From assembly GCA_002299125.1 (NCBI GenBank), contig DBNU01000230.1, forward strand, positions 1 to 8,200: a stretch of DNA of 8,200 nucleotides, written 5' to 3'. Source of the stretch: Proteobacteria bacterium UBA664. Its GTDB lineage: Bacteria > Pseudomonadota > Gammaproteobacteria > UBA7966. The notes under the pieces were generated by a model. The model was not told where the DNA came from. It saw nothing but the letters and a program-made list of their open reading frames with translations, and ran no database searches. Below are positions 6,755 to 8,200 of this stretch, piece after piece (the stretch's first letter is position 1; each line of letters starts with the position of its first letter). The position numbers and the translations under genes were made by a program.

Positions 6755-6788
6755 GGGGTGTCTCGGGTCGCCTGCGCAGTGGCTCAGG
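6740..6788. repeat. Inverted repeat spanning the convergent gene ends
   Basis: CCTGAGC (6740-6746) and GCTCAGG (6782-6788) form a perfect 7-base inverted repeat with a 35-base loop. It bridges the stop codon of the lipoprotein gene (6752-6754) and that of rarA (6784-6786). There is no T-run on either strand. It could stabilise both 3' ends, but the long loop makes chance quite possible. Confidence 0.25.
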
Positions 6789-8094
6789 GCCGGTCGCACT
6801 CCTCGGCACGGGCGGCACGGTCCCGCTCGCGCAGGCGGGCCAGCTTCTCGGCGATCTGCCGCTCGAGACCCCGCCCGCTGGGCGTGTACCAGCGTTGGCC
6901 AGCGAGCGCTGCGGGCAGATAGTCGACCGCTGCCGCATAGCCATCCGGCTCAGCGTGCGGATAGCGGTAACCCGTGCCATGACCAAGGCTGTCCGCCAGC
7001 CGGGTGGGCGCGTTCCGCAGATGCAGCGGCACCTCGAGACTCCCCTGCCGCTGTACCAGCTCTCGCACCTGGTTGAAGGCCTGATAGACGGCGTTGCTCT
7101 TGGCGCAACAGGCCAGGTACACCAGTGCCTGCGCGATCGCGAGTTCACCCTCCGGACTGCCGAGACGCTCCTGCGTCTCCCAGGCCGCGAGCGCCAGCGG
7201 GAGCGCACGCGGATCGGCGTTGCCGATGTCCTCCGAGGCGATCCGGACCGCACGCCGGGCCACGTAGAGCGGATCCACGCCACCGTCCAGCATCCGTGCA
7301 TACCAATACAGGGTGGCGTCCGGATCGGATCCGCGTACCGATTTGTGCAGGGCCGAGATCTGGTCGTAGAAGGCGTCACCTCCCTTGTCGAAGCGACGCG
7401 TGCCACCCGCAAGCACACCATCGAGCAGTGCATCGCTGACTGTACCGGCCGGGGCCAGGTCGAGCAGGATCTCGAGCAGATTCAGTGCCCGCCGGGCGTC
7501 ACCATCGGCGGCATGGGCCAACCGCTCGCGCTGAGCCAGCGTGAGTCGGGTGACATCCTCCCCCAGTCGCGTCAGGGCGTTTCCCAGCAGATCCACCAGC
7601 GCCGCAACGGAGACCGGCTTGAGCACGTAGACCCGCAGCCTGGAGAGCAAGGCGGAGTTCAGCTCGAAGGCCGGGTTCTCGGTGGTGGCACCGATGAAGA
7701 TTACGGTGCCATCCTCGATGTGTGGCAGGAAGGAGTCCTGTTGCGCCTTGTTGAAGCGATGCACCTCATCCACGAAGAGCACGCTGGGCACGCCCTGCTG
7801 ACGCGCCGCGCTGGCCTGCTCGATGGCCGCCCGGATCTCCTTGACGCCCCCGAGCACCGCCGAAATCGTGAGGAAGCGGGCCTCTGTCCGCGCGGCGATA
7901 AGACGCGCGAGACTGGTCTTGCCCGTGCCAGGCGGCCCCCAGAAAACCATCGAATGCAGGCGACCACTGTCGATGGCAAGCCGCAAGGGGCGCCCGGGCT
8001 CGAGCAGGTGTTCCTGACCGAAAAGCGCAGTCACCGCCGCCGGGCGCATGCGTTCGGCGAGTGGGACAGGCAACCCTGCGTCCGGGTGTGACAT
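6784..8094 (-). CDS. rarA: Replication-associated recombination protein A (AAA+ ATPase)
   Basis: RarA (MgsA) is a clamp-loader-like AAA+ ATPase, related to eukaryotic WRNIP1 and yeast Mgs1, that acts at stalled replication forks, interacts with SSB and can unwind fork ends. From the ATG at 8092-8094 it has 436 residues (E. coli 447). The family N-terminal block PLAERMRP is at 11-18. Walker A is GPPGTGKT (53-60), Walker B is VLFVDEVHR (105-113, D109-E110) and sensor 1 is IGATTEN (134-140). An arginine-finger segment ALLSR ends at R152, and sensor 2 is GDARRALN (198-205). The C-terminal tetramerisation region has the typical FYDQISALHKSVRGS, DPLYVARR, ASEDIGNADPRA and VPLHLRNAPT blocks. A longer frame begins at a GTG at 8142, directly after a stop, with no Shine-Dalgarno; GAGGA lies 13 bases before the ATG at 8094, so that start is preferred. 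In E. coli lolA lies upstream; that region is outside the window. Confidence 0.96.
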   Translation of the reverse strand: MSHPDAGLPVPLAERMRPAAVTALFGQEHLLEPGRPLRLAIDSGRLHSMVFWGPPGTGKTSLARLIAARTEARFLTISAVLGGVKEIRAAIEQASAARQQGVPSVLFVDEVHRFNKAQQDSFLPHIEDGTVIFIGATTENPAFELNSALLSRLRVYVLKPVSVAALVDLLGNALTRLGEDVTRLTLAQRERLAHAADGDARRALNLLEILLDLAPAGTVSDALLDGVLAGGTRRFDKGGDAFYDQISALHKSVRGSDPDATLYWYARMLDGGVDPLYVARRAVRIASEDIGNADPRALPLALAAWETQERLGSPEGELAIAQALVYLACCAKSNAVYQAFNQVRELVQRQGSLEVPLHLRNAPTRLADSLGHGTGYRYPHAEPDGYAAAVDYLPAALAGQRWYTPSGRGLERQIAEKLARLRERDRAARAEECDRP

Positions 8095-8177
8095 CGCCGT
8101 CGTTGGATCCTCGTGCTCAGCCTGCCACGGTCCCACGCCCACTCAGGGGCCGGCACCCGTCGCACGGGCAAGTGGCC

Positions 8178-8190
8178 CCGTCATCCCCGC
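8178..8190 (+). repeat. Terminus of a second copy of the inverted-repeat element (edge of window)
   Basis: CCGTCATCCCCGC is the exact reverse complement of the right terminus of the element at 4863-4974 (4962-4974) and differs by one base from its left terminus. Its orientation predicts that the element extends rightwards beyond 8200. It lies 84 bases upstream of the rarA start, outside coding sequence. Confidence 0.55.
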
Positions 8191-8200
8191 GCCCCTCGTC

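Noticed and set aside
6895..8091. Plus-strand open frame opposite rarA (398 codons)
   Set aside because: rarA on the other strand has every AAA+ motif; this frame has none and is a shadow.
8095..8142. 16-residue longer N-terminus of rarA from a GTG at 8142
   Set aside because: The GTG directly follows a stop and has no Shine-Dalgarno; the ATG at 8094 gives the usual family N-terminus.

Overview
The window is GC-rich (roughly two thirds G+C) bacterial chromosome carrying housekeeping genes. The divergent rpsB | map-glnD arrangement, a true MutH, DusA-type tRNA dihydrouridine synthase and RarA, all clearly related to their E. coli counterparts, point to a high-GC gammaproteobacterium (perhaps a Chromatiales/Ectothiorhodospiraceae-like lineage; the exact group is inference). 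I see no phage, plasmid, CRISPR, toxin-antitoxin or defence genes, and no broken genes.

Layout. On the minus strand at the left edge is the start of rpsB (ribosomal protein S2), running out of the window. A 363-base divergent regulatory region (147-509) follows, holding overlapping candidate promoters for both directions and several hairpins in the presumed rpsB leader. On the plus strand come map (methionine aminopeptidase), glnD (PII uridylyltransferase, overlapping map by ATGA) and mutH (mismatch-repair endonuclease), probably one operon. A 313-base gap (4794-5106) contains a 112-base inverted-repeat element of the REP/MITE kind. Then come dusA and a small lipoprotein gene of unknown function. 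On the minus strand at the right, rarA (AAA+ replication/recombination ATPase) converges on the lipoprotein gene with only 29 bases between stop codons. The right edge carries another copy of the repeat-element terminus.

Functional themes: protein synthesis and maturation (rpsB, map, dusA), nitrogen signalling (glnD) and genome maintenance (mutH, rarA). MutH implies Dam methylation, and GATC is visibly more frequent here than base composition predicts. No clear undescribed system was found. The most worthwhile leads are the dispersed repeat element, the overlapping divergent promoters with the structured rpsB leader, the glnD-mutH linkage and the uncharacterised lipoprotein.
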